Source: Muribaculaceae bacterium (lineage in GTDB: Bacteria > Bacteroidota > Bacteroidia > Bacteroidales > Muribaculaceae). Taken from it: 5,319 bases of DNA. The stretch lies in NCBI GenBank assembly GCA_902836725.1, contig CADFRV010000179.1:1-5319 (forward strand). Reading direction: 5' to 3'. Positions within the stretch are counted from its first letter, which is position 1. The number at the start of each line of letters is the position of its first letter. The notes under the pieces are model-generated. The model was not told the origin of the DNA. It worked only from the letters and a program-made list of their open reading frames with translations, and did not search any database. Both the position numbers and the translations under genes were made by a program. Of the stretch, positions 5,268-5,319 are shown piece by piece.

Positions 5268-5319
5268 ATGAACCACTACGAAACCGTTTTCATTTTAACT
5301 CCCGTTTTGTCTGACGCTC
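5268..5319 (+). CDS. rpsF: 30S ribosomal protein S6, first 17 codons (runs off right edge)
   Basis: S6 is a small-subunit protein that binds the central domain of 16S rRNA together with S18. The visible residues MNHYETVFILTPVLSDA are the characteristic first beta strand and turn of Bacteroidetes S6 (YETVFILTPVLS). The ATG follows an A-rich leader (caaaacaaaagtttcaa) without Shine-Dalgarno. In Bacteroidetes rpsF is usually followed by rpsR and rplI, which would lie beyond the window. The leader hairpin and strong promoter upstream fit this identity. Confidence 0.93.
   Translation, partial: MNHYETVFILTPVLSDA

Overview
The window reads as a stretch of ordinary chromosome from a member of the Bacteroidales, most likely a gut Bacteroides, Muribaculum or Duncaniella type. 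Three things point there. Several intergenic regions carry the Bacteroidetes primary-sigma -7 box TAnnTTTG, one with a well-spaced TTTG at -33. Start codons follow A-rich stretches with no Shine-Dalgarno sequence. The gene content fits as well: a Bacteroidetes-style UvrA, a free-standing CarboxypepD_reg-like secreted domain, and an rpsF that begins MNHYETVFILTPVLSD. The family-level placement is inference.

Layout: positions 1-2808 on the minus strand are nearly all of uvrA, the damage-recognition ATPase of nucleotide excision repair; its last few codons lie beyond the left edge. Positions 2809-2997 form a divergent promoter region. On the plus strand from 2998 to 4533 lies a cassette of four small genes: two tandem YtxH-family membrane-anchored proteins (2998-3195 and 3275-3478), a two-helix membrane protein of the phage-holin superfamily III (holin-X/YqjE) type (3672-4064), and an unrecognised 135-residue protein with a His-rich N-terminus and a strongly basic C-terminus (4126-4533). 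A hairpin at 4535-4554 probably closes this unit. A larger inverted repeat at 3548-3598 separates the YtxH pair from the last two genes and may be an internal terminator.

After a fresh promoter (-7 box at 4645-4652) comes a small exported protein made of one CarboxypepD_reg-like beta-sandwich (4756-5109). The window ends with a near-consensus promoter (5167-5197), a strong leader hairpin (5201-5229) and the first 17 codons of rpsF, ribosomal protein S6.

How the parts may work together: uvrA and rpsF are housekeeping genes that flank an envelope-type cassette. The set YtxH + YtxH + holin-like + small basic protein resembles in architecture the E. coli yqjD-yqjE-yqjK operon (membrane-anchored ribosome-associated protein, holin-like membrane protein, small basic protein). 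That makes a stationary-phase or stress-related membrane module a reasonable hypothesis, but the sequence alone does not prove it. I see no mobile element, CRISPR array, tRNA or rRNA in the window.
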